Below are positions 25,773-35,160 of a stretch of 64,000 bases of DNA, piece after piece (position 1 is the first letter of the stretch; each line of letters begins with the position of its first letter). Both the position numbers and the translations under genes were made by a program. The stretch is from Flavobacteriaceae bacterium (GTDB lineage: Bacteria > Bacteroidota > Bacteroidia > Flavobacteriales > Flavobacteriaceae), in the NCBI GenBank assembly GCA_028279515.1, contig JANQNQ010000008.1:248001-312000 (forward strand), read 5' to 3'. Below the pieces are notes generated by a model. It was not told where the DNA came from. It worked only from the letters and a program-made list of their open reading frames with translations, and ran no database searches.

Positions 25773-25780
25773 TATATTTG
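25773..25780 (+). promoter_or_regulatory. -7 promoter element of the M23 peptidase-GH3 unit
   Basis: TATATTTG matches exactly and ends 11 bases before the ATG at 25792. This rejects the TTG start at 25744. Confidence 0.7.
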
Positions 25781-25791
25781 TACAACCAGAC

Positions 25792-26664
25792 ATGACAAAG
25801 AAAAAAGAAAATAGACGAAAGAAAATAAAGAAGAAACTGCTTCATAAGTATCGCTTGGTCGTATTGAACGAAGATACCTTTGAAGAACGCGTTTCCTTTA
25901 AACTCACGAGGTTAAATGTATTTGTGGCGGGCACCTTGTTTGCGGTATTGCTGATTGCGAGTACGACTTTATTGATTGCCTTTACGCCGATCAGAGAATA
26001 CATTCCGGGATATTCATCCACACAGCTTAAACTTCAAGCGATCAACAATGCCGATAAAGCTGATTCCTTGCAAATGGAACTAGCCCGAAACAACGAGTAT
26101 TTGAATTCCATTCGAAAAGTACTTACAGGAGACCTTAAAGTAGATCAAATAAACAAAGATTCATTGTTTGAATCGTATGCGATTGATGCTGCCGAGTTTG
26201 ACCTGTCACCTAGCAGACAAGACTCAATATTAAGAGCTGAGGTTGCACAAGAAGACAAGTACAACCTTTTTGAATCGGCTACTTCGGGTAGTGGTTTCAT
26301 TTTGTTTCCGCCGGCAACAGGAAACATTTCTGAAGGGTACAATGTAAAAGATAAGCATTACGCCGTAGACATTGTCTTGGAAAAAGATACACCGATCAAA
26401 GCCGTTGCAGACGGCACGGTCATCTTTTCAGAATGGACAGCTCAGACAGGCTATGTTATCATTTTAGAACACGTACAAGGATTGATTTCGGTGTATAAAC
26501 ACAACGGTTCTCTAACAAAGCAACAAGGAGACCTGGTCAAAGCTGGGGAGGTAATTGCCACTTCTGGAGACACCGGAGAACTGACCACAGGGCCTCACCT
26601 TCATTTTGAACTTTGGAATGACGGCTACCCGATGAATCCAACCAATTTCATTGATTTTGAATAA
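25792..26664 (+). CDS. M23-family (LytM-like) metallopeptidase, membrane-anchored
   Basis: M23 endopeptidases cut peptide cross-links in peptidoglycan or, when inactive, activate amidases. The 290-residue protein has a Lys/Arg-rich N-terminal cytoplasmic tail, one transmembrane helix (about 43-64), a coiled linker, and the C-terminal peptidase domain. The zinc motifs HYAVD (H and D) and HLHFEL (terminal His-X-His) are present, so it is probably catalytic. I start at the ATG at 25792, since the promoter box lies inside the longer frame. The next gene begins 8 bases later, so the peptidase and the GH3-family protein are cotranscribed. Confidence 0.9.
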   Translation: MTKKKENRRKKIKKKLLHKYRLVVLNEDTFEERVSFKLTRLNVFVAGTLFAVLLIASTTLLIAFTPIREYIPGYSSTQLKLQAINNADKADSLQMELARNNEYLNSIRKVLTGDLKVDQINKDSLFESYAIDAAEFDLSPSRQDSILRAEVAQEDKYNLFESATSGSGFILFPPATGNISEGYNVKDKHYAVDIVLEKDTPIKAVADGTVIFSEWTAQTGYVIILEHVQGLISVYKHNGSLTKQQGDLVKAGEVIATSGDTGELTTGPHLHFELWNDGYPMNPTNFIDFE

Positions 26665-26672
26665 GCACGCCA

Positions 26673-28163
26673 ATGTCATTAAAATCGATCGCCGCTAAGG
26701 TTTTTGCCAATAACATCAAACGAAAGGTCCAAAAATGGGCCAACAATCCAATTGCTACCCAAGAAAAGGTCTTTAAAGAGCTGATTTCTGAAGCTACAGG
26801 GACGGTTTTTGGGCAAGACCACGATTTCATAAGCATCAATAATCACGCAGATTTTATAAAACGCGTACCCATTCGAGATTATGAAGCGCTTAGACCGTAC
26901 GCGGATCGTGTAGTCGACGGTGAAGAAAATATTTTATGGAAAGGCAAGCCATTGTATTTTGCGAAAACCTCTGGGACGACTTCAGGCGCAAAGTATATTC
27001 CGCTTACAAAAGCTTCCATGCCCAGTCATATTCAGGCGGCCCGAAATGCCATCTTGTTGTACATCGCAGAAACGGGGAATGCCAAGTTTGTAGACGGAAA
27101 AATGATCTTTTTACAGGGAAGCCCTGAAATGGATGAGAAGAACGGTATTAAGGTTGGAAGGCTTTCAGGAATCGTAGCGCACTATGTTCCGAATTATCTA
27201 CAGAAGAATCGAATGCCAAGCTGGGAAACCAACTGCATCGAGGATTGGGAAACCAAAGTAGATGCCATCGTTGAAGAGACCATTTCAGAAAATATGACCG
27301 TCATCAGTGGGATACCTTCCTGGGTTCAGATGTATTTTGAAAGACTACAGGACAGAGGAGGAAAAAAGGTTGGTGAGATTTTTAAGAACTTCAATCTATT
27401 CATCTACGGTGGCGTTAACTATGAGCCTTATCGTGCTAAATTCGAGAACTTGATTGGCAGAAAAGTAGATAGTATTGAGTTGTACCCGGCTTCTGAAGGG
27501 TTCTTCGCCTTTCAAGATTCACAGCAAGAAAAAGGAATGCTACTTCAATTGGACTCTGGGATTTTTTACGAGTTCGTCAAGGCCGATGAGTTCTTTGATG
27601 AAAACCCAAAACGAATCACATTAAAAGATGTCGAGGTTGGGGTCAATTATGTGATGATCATTTCGACCAATGCAGGCTTATGGGCATACAATATTGGAGA
27701 CACGGTCGAGTTTGTCAGTACAATGCCATATCGTGTGGTGGTTTCTGGTCGTATCAAACACTTCATTTCAGCTTTTGGAGAGCACGTTATTGGAAAGGAA
27801 GTAGAACAGGCCATGAATGAAGCGATTCAGGGAACCGATGTTAGGATCAACGAATTCACAGTGGCTCCGCAGATCAACCCAGCCAAAGGATTACCATATC
27901 ACGAATGGTTCGTCGAGTTTGAAAATGCTCCGGAAGACCTAGAAAAATTCGCCCTAAAAATAGACCAATCTTTACAGCAGCAAAACAGTTATTATTTTGA
28001 CCTGATTGATGGAAAAGTACTTCAAACATTAAAGGTTACTTCCGTAAAAAATAAAGGGTTCAAAATGTATATGAAGTCCATCGGAAAATTAGGTGGACAA
28101 AATAAATTGCCGAGACTTTCCAACGACAGAAAAATAGCAGACGCCCTTGAATCGCATATTTAA
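26673..28163 (+). CDS. GH3-family acyl-acid-amido-synthetase-like protein
   Basis: GH3 proteins belong to the ANL adenylating superfamily; plant members conjugate amino acids to jasmonate or auxin, while the role of bacterial members is mostly unknown. The 496-residue product has the ATP-binding motif FAKTSGTTSGAKYIPLT (about residues 95-111), YPASEGFF, NIGDTVEF and the C-terminal GRIKHFISAFGEH segment, all conserved in the superfamily. No signal peptide or membrane segment is visible. It lies between an envelope peptidase and the DUF6909-type gene. The substrate cannot be inferred. Confidence 0.9.
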   Translation: MSLKSIAAKVFANNIKRKVQKWANNPIATQEKVFKELISEATGTVFGQDHDFISINNHADFIKRVPIRDYEALRPYADRVVDGEENILWKGKPLYFAKTSGTTSGAKYIPLTKASMPSHIQAARNAILLYIAETGNAKFVDGKMIFLQGSPEMDEKNGIKVGRLSGIVAHYVPNYLQKNRMPSWETNCIEDWETKVDAIVEETISENMTVISGIPSWVQMYFERLQDRGGKKVGEIFKNFNLFIYGGVNYEPYRAKFENLIGRKVDSIELYPASEGFFAFQDSQQEKGMLLQLDSGIFYEFVKADEFFDENPKRITLKDVEVGVNYVMIISTNAGLWAYNIGDTVEFVSTMPYRVVVSGRIKHFISAFGEHVIGKEVEQAMNEAIQGTDVRINEFTVAPQINPAKGLPYHEWFVEFENAPEDLEKFALKIDQSLQQQNSYYFDLIDGKVLQTLKVTSVKNKGFKMYMKSIGKLGGQNKLPRLSNDRKIADALESHI

Positions 28164-28185
28164 TAGCATGTTAACAAAATCATTG

Positions 28186-28193
28186 TATCTTTG
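28186..28193 (+). promoter_or_regulatory. -7 promoter element before the DUF6909/polysaccharide transcription unit
   Basis: TATCTTTG matches exactly, 17 bases before the DUF6909-type gene. It may be the main promoter reading into the polysaccharide locus, since the following genes are tightly packed. Confidence 0.7.
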
Positions 28194-28210
28194 TCCACTT
28201 AAATAAATCA

Positions 28211-29902
28211 ATGAATAACAGCAAACTTAAAGGAAGAACCAGGGCTCAAGAGTCTTCAAGTGCGATAGAGCGAATCTACATTACCATGCGTCACCTTTTC
28301 AACAGAGGCTTTTATAAGCCAATGGGGGTGTCTGGAGAAACGCTAAGGGAAGCCTTGTTGTTGCTTAGACCTGAGATTTATGGTTCGATTGCAGAAGAGA
28401 AGGCAGAGATCGACGGGTTGTTGTATGTAATAGACAGATTACCCATAGGGATTGAACAATGTCGCTTCATCAATTTAACTTCAGATGAAGGATATTCTAA
28501 ATCACATTTTGAGCCTATTATCCCTCCGAAAAGAAGAAGAAATTGTTACCGTATCGATGATGAGCAAATGAACATCGAGATCACACGCGGACGCTCTGAT
28601 ATTTACGATATTCTCACCCACCTTACGTTCCTTTTTATCGAGTCTCACAAGATTTGCAGACGTGTCCTGATCAATGAACAAGGCGATACGATACGTGATT
28701 GGGAAAAGCTGGAAACGGCGGTGTTAAAGAACAAAAAGTTAGCACAAGATGAGAGAGAAGTGGCCATTTCGCATGCAGCCACAATTTTAGGAAGGACCTT
28801 CGAAGAGGTATTGGATGTCTATAATACCTTTTCGACCAAGAAAAACCCAGAACGCTTTTTACAAATTATCTACTGGTTAGGTAAGTTAGCTTTAAGAGAA
28901 GAGGTACAGGGAGAAAAGAGAGCCATTACCTTCAGCCCAGTATTGCGAGAGCGTATTGGTCACCACATACATGGTGAGATCTGGGCCAACAACATCAAAC
29001 GTATTTTAAAAGAGAACAATCTCTTACACAGGCCTATTCATATCATCAGCGCCAACATGCACAGTGTAATGAATTCTATATTTGCTCCTATAGCACTTGC
29101 AAAAGAAGCAAAAGACAAGGATGAATTGGAGATTTTTGAGGCACTGAGTAAAGAGAGCAGTAAAACATATCAAGACAAAGTTTTTAAGGCCGCCCAAAAA
29201 TGCGGAATGATCTATATCAAAGACGAATCGGGAGCCAACATCAATGTTCAAATTTTTGATACAGCGAAAATTGATTTTACCAGATCTTCTTTTAACTTTA
29301 ACGAAGATTTGAAAGAGGAAGAAAAACCCGTACTTTTTGTAATGGACTACGCTTTTGGAGAGCAGGCCTATGAGACGATAGACGAGTTTTTAAAGCCATA
29401 TAAACCTAACGGAAAATCTGAGTTTCTCAACATATGTTCAGTATCGGTTATGGGAAAAGCAGGAATTCTTGAAGGCGGAAAAGGAGATATCATGATTCCT
29501 TCGGCACATATTTTTGAAGGAACCGCAGACAACTATCCTTTTGAGAACGAATTGAAAAAGGCCGACCTAGGAGGTGAGGGCTTAGAGGTTTTCGAAGGGT
29601 CCATGATTACCGTTTTAGGAACGTCCTTGCAAAACAAGGATATTTTAAAGTTCTTTCACGAGTCGACTTGGAATGTGGTTGGGCTAGAGATGGAAGGAGC
29701 GCATTACCAAAAAGCAGTTCAGTCAGCTTCAAGAATCAGAAGAAGTATCTCAAAAGATGTCAAGGTCAGATATGCATACTATGCTTCTGATAACCCATTA
29801 GAAACAGGAAGTACATTGGCCTCGGGAGGGTTAGGCACTTCGGGTGTAAAACCAACCTACCTAATAACACAGAAAATTTTAGAACAGATATTTAATTCAT
29901 AA
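28211..29902 (+). CDS. DUF6909-type protein with nucleoside-phosphorylase-like C-terminus
   Basis: The 563-residue cytoplasmic protein is conserved in Bacteroidota as far as I recall; its function is not established. The N-terminal half (about 1-240) is helical with an RRRNCYRIDDE stretch. The C-terminal half (about 275-563) looks like the purine/uridine nucleoside phosphorylase fold: VSVMGKAGIL, a glycine-rich GDIMIPSAHIFEGTADNYPF, and GLEMEGAHY near residue 493. The last resembles the MEG/MEA active-site glutamate motif of nucleoside phosphorylases and 5'-methylthioadenosine nucleosidase. Whether it is catalytic is unknown. It begins a transcription unit and is followed by the Wzz-like gene after three bases. 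Confidence 0.7.
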   Translation: MNNSKLKGRTRAQESSSAIERIYITMRHLFNRGFYKPMGVSGETLREALLLLRPEIYGSIAEEKAEIDGLLYVIDRLPIGIEQCRFINLTSDEGYSKSHFEPIIPPKRRRNCYRIDDEQMNIEITRGRSDIYDILTHLTFLFIESHKICRRVLINEQGDTIRDWEKLETAVLKNKKLAQDEREVAISHAATILGRTFEEVLDVYNTFSTKKNPERFLQIIYWLGKLALREEVQGEKRAITFSPVLRERIGHHIHGEIWANNIKRILKENNLLHRPIHIISANMHSVMNSIFAPIALAKEAKDKDELEIFEALSKESSKTYQDKVFKAAQKCGMIYIKDESGANINVQIFDTAKIDFTRSSFNFNEDLKEEEKPVLFVMDYAFGEQAYETIDEFLKPYKPNGKSEFLNICSVSVMGKAGILEGGKGDIMIPSAHIFEGTADNYPFENELKKADLGGEGLEVFEGSMITVLGTSLQNKDILKFFHESTWNVVGLEMEGAHYQKAVQSASRIRRSISKDVKVRYAYYASDNPLETGSTLASGGLGTSGVKPTYLITQKILEQIFNS

Positions 29903-29905
29903 GCA

Positions 29906-30979
29906 ATGAGTGAAAATACACCGAAAAAAGAGACTACCCAAGAAATGGACCTTGCCCAACTATTTCAGATGATTGGGAATGCGTTTCTATTCTTATTTTC
30001 CTTAATAGGAAAAATTTTAAAGGTATTGTACGGCGCCTTATTATCGACACTAATCATTTTAAGGAGACATTTTTTAAAATTAGTATTAGTATTATTGATT
30101 GGTTTTGTAGTCGGCTATATTTGGGACAGCAATAAGCAAACCATGTATGGAGCCGTGATGACTGTAGAGCCAAACTTCGACAGCTCTAGGCAACTGTACA
30201 ATAATATTGAATATTACAATACGCTAACAAAGTCAAGAGATAGCATAACACTTTCAGAGGTTTTTGGGGTAACACCTAAAGAAGCAGCGTCCTTGACAGG
30301 TTTTTACATTAAACCAAATGATAACGAAACCAATAGGATTGTAAGATATTCAAGAGTTTTTAAGGAACTGGATTCAGTTTCGCAGCGTGAACTATCATTT
30401 GAAAGGTTCAACCAAAGCATAGATAATACAGAGTATGATTTACATCTTATAGGTGTTAACTCAAGTAATAGTACCATATTTAGAAAAATTCAACAACCTA
30501 TCGTTGAATCGATTCGATCTAACAAGTATTTTCAACAACAAAGGGATATCGCCCTGAAAAATTTGAACAGAAGTGATTCTTTAATAAATATTTCTTTAAG
30601 AGAAACAGACTCTCTAAAAAATATTTATTTAGACCTTAAAAAGGCAGAAGTGTCGAAGGACAACCCTTCTGGAACCTCAATTGTCATGGCTCAGAAACAG
30701 GAAAACAATGTTGAGTTGTCACTATTGGAAAGAAAACTTGCGTTAAAAGACCAGCTAAACGAAAATGAACTTCTTAGGATTGAAAATAGTGAAATCATCA
30801 AGGTTATTACTGACTTTCCTGATGTTGGGTATGTTGAGACAGGATTTTTCACACAATTCAAATTCATTCTACCTTCCGCGGGAATTCTACTACTTCTAAT
30901 AGCCTTGGGACTTTTAAAACTGAATGAGTTCCTGATCAAGAAAGAACAAGAGATTATCAACAAACAATCTAACGGATAA
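29906..30979 (+). CDS. Wzz-like polysaccharide chain-length regulator
   Basis: Wzz-family polysaccharide co-polymerases set the length of surface polymers made by the Wzy pathway. The 357-residue protein has two transmembrane segments bounding a periplasmic coiled domain. The N-terminal one (about 57-75, LVLVLLIGFVVGYIW) follows an extra hydrophobic stretch near 25-50, and the C-terminal one lies around 320-340. The region between is rich in helices and Asn/Asp/Ser. No kinase domain (Wzc type) follows. It opens the polysaccharide locus, three bases after the DUF6909-type gene. The assignment rests on topology and context, since Wzz sequence conservation is weak. Confidence 0.7.
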   Translation: MSENTPKKETTQEMDLAQLFQMIGNAFLFLFSLIGKILKVLYGALLSTLIILRRHFLKLVLVLLIGFVVGYIWDSNKQTMYGAVMTVEPNFDSSRQLYNNIEYYNTLTKSRDSITLSEVFGVTPKEAASLTGFYIKPNDNETNRIVRYSRVFKELDSVSQRELSFERFNQSIDNTEYDLHLIGVNSSNSTIFRKIQQPIVESIRSNKYFQQQRDIALKNLNRSDSLINISLRETDSLKNIYLDLKKAEVSKDNPSGTSIVMAQKQENNVELSLLERKLALKDQLNENELLRIENSEIIKVITDFPDVGYVETGFFTQFKFILPSAGILLLLIALGLLKLNEFLIKKEQEIINKQSNG

Positions 30980-30985
30980 GACATT

Positions 30986-32263
30986 GTGGAACCAATTACT
31001 GACAACAAACCCATCATTGCTGTCATCGGCATGGGCTATGTAGGATTGCCCTTGGCAGTTGAATTTGCAAGGAACGGGTTTCATGTAATTGGGTTTGACA
31101 TCAATAAAGAACGCATTGGTCAATTGAAACAGGGTTTTGACCAGACGCACGAAGTTGAAAAAGAGGACCTTTTAGAAACAAAAGCCCTCTTGTCATTTAC
31201 GCTAGATGTAGATGATTTGACGAAAGCCAATATCTATATTGTGACGGTTCCGACTCCGATTGACGAGTACAAAAAACCAGACTTGACTCCATTGATGAAA
31301 GCTACTCAAATGCTTTCAAAGGTTATAAAGAAGGGAGATATTGTCATTTATGAATCCACTGTTTTTCCTGGGTGTACTGAAGAAGTATGTGTTCCTATTT
31401 TAGAGGAAGGAAGTGGCCTTACCTTTAACAAAGATTTTTTCTGCGGATATTCCCCCGAAAGGATCAATCCAGGAGACAAAGTACACCGCGTTTCTAACAT
31501 AGTCAAAGTAACCTCTGGAAGCACTCCAGAGATTGCCGAAAAGGTAGATCAACTCTATCGATCAATAATCACGGCAGGAACGCACAAAGCATCATCCATT
31601 CAAGTTGCTGAAGCAGCCAAGGCAATCGAAAACGCACAACGCGATATCAACATTGCTTTTGTAAATGAACTGGCGCTCATTTTTAGTAAACTAAAGATTG
31701 ACACTCATGAAGTGCTAGCGGCAGCCGGCACCAAATGGAACTTCTTACCATTTACACCTGGGTTAGTAGGAGGGCATTGCATCGGTGTTGACCCGTATTA
31801 CTTAACACACAAAGCCCAGAGCGTCGGATACAATCCAGAAGTTATTTTGGCCGGAAGAAGAATCAACGATGATATGGGAGCGCATATTGCACAACGTGTC
31901 ATCAAGTTAATGGTTCAAAATGACATTGCCATCAAAGATGCGAAAGTATCAATCTTAGGGATTACCTTTAAAGAGAATTGCCCAGACATTAGAAACTCAA
32001 AGGTCATTGATGTAATCCGAGAGTTCGAGAGTTATAAAGTAAACCTCGAAGTGTACGATCCAAATGCTGATCGAGAAGAGGTACTTGAAGAATACGGAAT
32101 CAAATTATCAGGCACACTTTCAAAAGACAGTGAGGTATTAGTGCTGGCAGTGGCGCATGAGCAATTTAAAGACATTGACTGGCAATACTTCAAAGACCGC
32201 AAAGCGGTGGTGTTTGACGTAAAGAACTTCATTCAAAAAGACCTGGTAACCGACAGATTATAA
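30986..32263 (+). CDS. tviB: Nucleotide-sugar 6-dehydrogenase, TviB/WbpO type (UDP-GalNAc to UDP-GalNAcA)
   Basis: An NAD-dependent four-electron dehydrogenase oxidising C6 of UDP-HexNAc to the uronic acid. The 425-residue product starts with GTG. It has the Rossmann motif IGMGYVGLPLAV (residues about 14-25), TPIDEYKKPDL and the catalytic cysteine motif GLVGGHCIGVDPYYL. GYNPEVILAGRRINDDMG is characteristic of TviB/WbpO-like enzymes acting on UDP-GlcNAc or UDP-GalNAc. Together with the adjacent 4-epimerase this predicts UDP-GalNAcA supply, the Vi-antigen building-block route. Substrate choice between GlcNAc and GalNAc cannot be proved from sequence. Confidence 0.85.
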   Translation: MEPITDNKPIIAVIGMGYVGLPLAVEFARNGFHVIGFDINKERIGQLKQGFDQTHEVEKEDLLETKALLSFTLDVDDLTKANIYIVTVPTPIDEYKKPDLTPLMKATQMLSKVIKKGDIVIYESTVFPGCTEEVCVPILEEGSGLTFNKDFFCGYSPERINPGDKVHRVSNIVKVTSGSTPEIAEKVDQLYRSIITAGTHKASSIQVAEAAKAIENAQRDINIAFVNELALIFSKLKIDTHEVLAAAGTKWNFLPFTPGLVGGHCIGVDPYYLTHKAQSVGYNPEVILAGRRINDDMGAHIAQRVIKLMVQNDIAIKDAKVSILGITFKENCPDIRNSKVIDVIREFESYKVNLEVYDPNADREEVLEEYGIKLSGTLSKDSEVLVLAVAHEQFKDIDWQYFKDRKAVVFDVKNFIQKDLVTDRL

Positions 32264-32265
32264 TC

Positions 32266-33261
32266 ATGGAGACTAAAAGACGCATTGAAGATTCTAAAGT
32301 GCTCGTAACAGGAGGGGCTGGTTTTATAGGGTCCAATCTCATAGAGCGCCTCTTATCTCAAAACAATGAAGTCGTTTGCCTTGATAATTTTTCCACAGGA
32401 AAAAGAAGCAATCTAGCCTCTTTTTTGTCAAATGGCAGGTTCTCTCTCATTGAAGGAGACATCGCTGATCTAGACACGTGTAAAAAAGCTGTAGCCGGTG
32501 TTGACCATGTACTACACCAAGCTGCACTTGGGTCGGTTCCAAGATCTATTGATAACCCAATTGCAACAAACCAGTCGAACATAACAGGCTTTCTAAATAT
32601 GCTTGTTGCATCAGTAGAAGCCAAGGTGAAACGATTTGTGTATGCGGCGAGCTCTTCGACTTACGGAGATCACAAAGCCTTACCCAAAGTAGAAGAAAAC
32701 ATAGGAAATCCACTTTCCCCTTACGCAGTCACCAAATATGTGAACGAATTGTACGCCAAAGTATTCTCTGACGTCTATGGAATTGAGACTATTGGATTGC
32801 GATATTTCAATGTGTTTGGCAGAAGGCAGCGACCCGACGGGGCTTATGCAGCAGTGATCCCCAAGTTTATCGGACTCTTAATGGATAAGAAGGCACCCGT
32901 CATTAACGGTGATGGCACACATTCAAGAGACTTTACCTATATTGACAATGTAATTCAGATTAACCAATTAGCAGCGTTAACAGAGAATAAGGAAGCGCTT
33001 AATACCGTTTACAATGTGGCATGCGGTGAGAATACCGATCTAAACCGAATGGTCGGAGACCTTACGAAGTTCTTATCTGAATATGATAAAGATATCGCTG
33101 AGGTAAAAGCCACACATGGCCCAGAAAGAAAAGGAGACGTGAAGCATTCACTTGCTGACATCTCGAAAGCCAAGAGTTTATTGGGATATAACCCAGAAGT
33201 GTATTTTAGCGACGGACTCAAGCAAACAGTCGCTTGGTTCATAAATGAAGGAGAAAAATAA
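32266..33261 (+). CDS. tviC: UDP-N-acetylglucosamine 4-epimerase, TviC/WbpP type
   Basis: A short-chain dehydrogenase/reductase interconverting UDP-GlcNAc and UDP-GalNAc (or their acids). The 331-residue product has GGAGFIG (residues about 16-22), the catalytic YAVTK with SSSTYGD, and the ALGSVPRSIDNP motif that marks the WbpP/TviC subgroup against GalE. It begins two bases after the TviB-like gene, and this pairing is the Vi-antigen arrangement. It is followed after one base by rmlB. Confidence 0.87.
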   Translation: METKRRIEDSKVLVTGGAGFIGSNLIERLLSQNNEVVCLDNFSTGKRSNLASFLSNGRFSLIEGDIADLDTCKKAVAGVDHVLHQAALGSVPRSIDNPIATNQSNITGFLNMLVASVEAKVKRFVYAASSSTYGDHKALPKVEENIGNPLSPYAVTKYVNELYAKVFSDVYGIETIGLRYFNVFGRRQRPDGAYAAVIPKFIGLLMDKKAPVINGDGTHSRDFTYIDNVIQINQLAALTENKEALNTVYNVACGENTDLNRMVGDLTKFLSEYDKDIAEVKATHGPERKGDVKHSLADISKAKSLLGYNPEVYFSDGLKQTVAWFINEGEK

Positions 33262-33262
33262 A

Positions 33263-34291
33263 ATGAACGAACAAAAAAGCATATTAGTTACTGGAGGAGC
33301 TGGGTTCATCGGTTCTAATTTTATTGAGCACATACTGACTACACAACCGTTAATGAAGGTGGTAAACCTTGATGTACTTACTTATGCTGGAGACTTGGCA
33401 AATGTTAAGTCAGCAGAAGGAAATGAGCGTTACACTTTTATCAAAGGCGATATCTGCGATAGAACCCTGTTACAAAATTTGTTCGAGACACATCAATTCG
33501 ATGGTGTCTACCACTTTGCAGCAGAATCACATGTAGACAACTCAATCGAGCGACCGGACGCATTCATCAAGACCAATATCGAAGGTACCTTTACCCTGTT
33601 AGATGTGGCCTATAAATTTTGGATGAATGGCCCTAAGCAATACAAAACGGGATACGAAAATGCACGTTTTTTACACGTCTCAACAGATGAAGTGTATGGA
33701 ACACTAGGAGCAGAAGGACTATTCACCGAAAGCACGGCTTACGCACCTAACAGTCCGTACAGTGCATCAAAGGCTTCTTCTGATATGTTGGTGCGAAGCT
33801 ACCACCACACCTACGGAATGAATGTAGTGACCACTAACTGCTCCAACAATTACGGTCCGCATCAGCACGACGAAAAACTAATTCCGACCATCATACGAAA
33901 AGCGCTGACAGGAGCTGCCATCCCAATTTATGGAGACGGCACCAATATCAGAGATTGGTTGTATGTAAAAGACCATTGCAAAGGGATTGCCTTGGCCATG
34001 GAAAAAGGCGTTTCAGGAGAAACCTACAACATAGGCGGAAAGAACGAAAGAAACAACCTTTATATCGCAAACAAGATCTGTGAGATTTTAGACGAGATAA
34101 AACCAACAGAAAAGGGAAGTTCTTACAAAGAACTTATCTCATTTGTCACCGATCGACCAGGGCATGATTTTAGATATGCTATTGATGCATCCAAAATAGA
34201 AGAAGAACTGGGATGGAAGGCTGATGAGAACTTCGAATCGGGCATCTTAAAAACGATTGCCTGGTATATTGAAAAGTATACAAACGCTTAA
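33263..34291 (+). CDS. rfbB: dTDP-glucose 4,6-dehydratase (RmlB)
   Basis: Second step of dTDP-L-rhamnose synthesis. The 342-residue SDR protein has [10 protein letters not shown], the dehydratase motif STDEVYG and the catalytic YSASKASSD, followed by NNYGPHQ and [12 protein letters not shown], all strongly conserved in RmlB. The start at 33263 ([12 protein letters not shown]) lies one base after the previous stop. The ATG 18 bases earlier would overlap the upstream gene by 17 bases and add six Lys-rich residues, so it is less likely. Part of the rmlBACD order 33263-37339. Confidence 0.96.
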   Translation: MNEQKSILVTGGAGFIGSNFIEHILTTQPLMKVVNLDVLTYAGDLANVKSAEGNERYTFIKGDICDRTLLQNLFETHQFDGVYHFAAESHVDNSIERPDAFIKTNIEGTFTLLDVAYKFWMNGPKQYKTGYENARFLHVSTDEVYGTLGAEGLFTESTAYAPNSPYSASKASSDMLVRSYHHTYGMNVVTTNCSNNYGPHQHDEKLIPTIIRKALTGAAIPIYGDGTNIRDWLYVKDHCKGIALAMEKGVSGETYNIGGKNERNNLYIANKICEILDEIKPTEKGSSYKELISFVTDRPGHDFRYAIDASKIEEELGWKADENFESGILKTIAWYIEKYTNA

Positions 34292-34302
34292 AACCTACAC
34301 AC

Positions 34303-35160
34303 GTGAAAGGAATTATTCTTGCAGGAGGATCTGGCACAAGATTGCACCCACTCACCTTGGCCGTGAGCAAGCAGCTCATGCCCGTGTATGACAAACCCAT
34401 GATCTATTATCCGTTGTCTACATTAATGTATGCCGGAATAAAAGAGATATTGATCATTTCAACACCAACCGACTTACCATTGTTTAAAAAGTTGTTAGGG
34501 GACGGAAAGAAATACGGATGCCGATTCGAGTACGCAGTACAAGAAGCACCTAACGGGTTGGCCGAGGCATTCATTATTGGCGAACCTTTCATAGGAAACG
34601 ATAAGGTGGCGCTTATTTTGGGCGACAACATCTTTTATGGCTCAGGATTAGACACTCTTATGCAGTCCAACAATGACCCAGACGGCGGAATCATCTATGC
34701 CTACCATGTGCAGGACCCAGAGCGTTACGGTGTGGTAGACTTTGACGTCAACGGAAAGGTGATGTCCATCGAAGAAAAACCAAAACAACCAAAGTCCAAT
34801 TATGCGGTACCAGGCATCTATTTCTATGATAACGATGTGGTGCAGATTGCAAAGAACATCACTCCAAGTCAACGAGGAGAATTAGAGATAACCGACGTTA
34901 ACAAAGCTTATTTGTCCCAAGGAAAATTGCGCGTAAGCATTTTAGACAAAGGCACGGCGTGGCTAGATACAGGAACTTTCAACTCCTTGATGCAGGCATC
35001 TCAGTTTGTGCAAGTGATTGAAGAACGGCAAGGCCTAAAGATCGGATCGATTGAAGAGGCCGCCTACGACATGAAATATATAGACCAAGAGCAACTAAAG
35101 GCATTGGCGAAACCCCTGCTTAAGAGTGGATACGGAGAATATTTAATGCAATTGATCTAA
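34303..35160 (+). CDS. rfbA: Glucose-1-phosphate thymidylyltransferase (RmlA)
   Basis: First step of dTDP-rhamnose synthesis: dTTP + glucose-1-phosphate to dTDP-glucose. The 285-residue product begins with the nucleotidyltransferase signature [16 protein letters not shown] and contains [48 protein letters not shown] and [10 protein letters not shown], all typical of RmlA. GTG is the start codon. It overlaps rmlC by one base (TAATG). Confidence 0.97.
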   Translation: MKGIILAGGSGTRLHPLTLAVSKQLMPVYDKPMIYYPLSTLMYAGIKEILIISTPTDLPLFKKLLGDGKKYGCRFEYAVQEAPNGLAEAFIIGEPFIGNDKVALILGDNIFYGSGLDTLMQSNNDPDGGIIYAYHVQDPERYGVVDFDVNGKVMSIEEKPKQPKSNYAVPGIYFYDNDVVQIAKNITPSQRGELEITDVNKAYLSQGKLRVSILDKGTAWLDTGTFNSLMQASQFVQVIEERQGLKIGSIEEAAYDMKYIDQEQLKALAKPLLKSGYGEYLMQLI

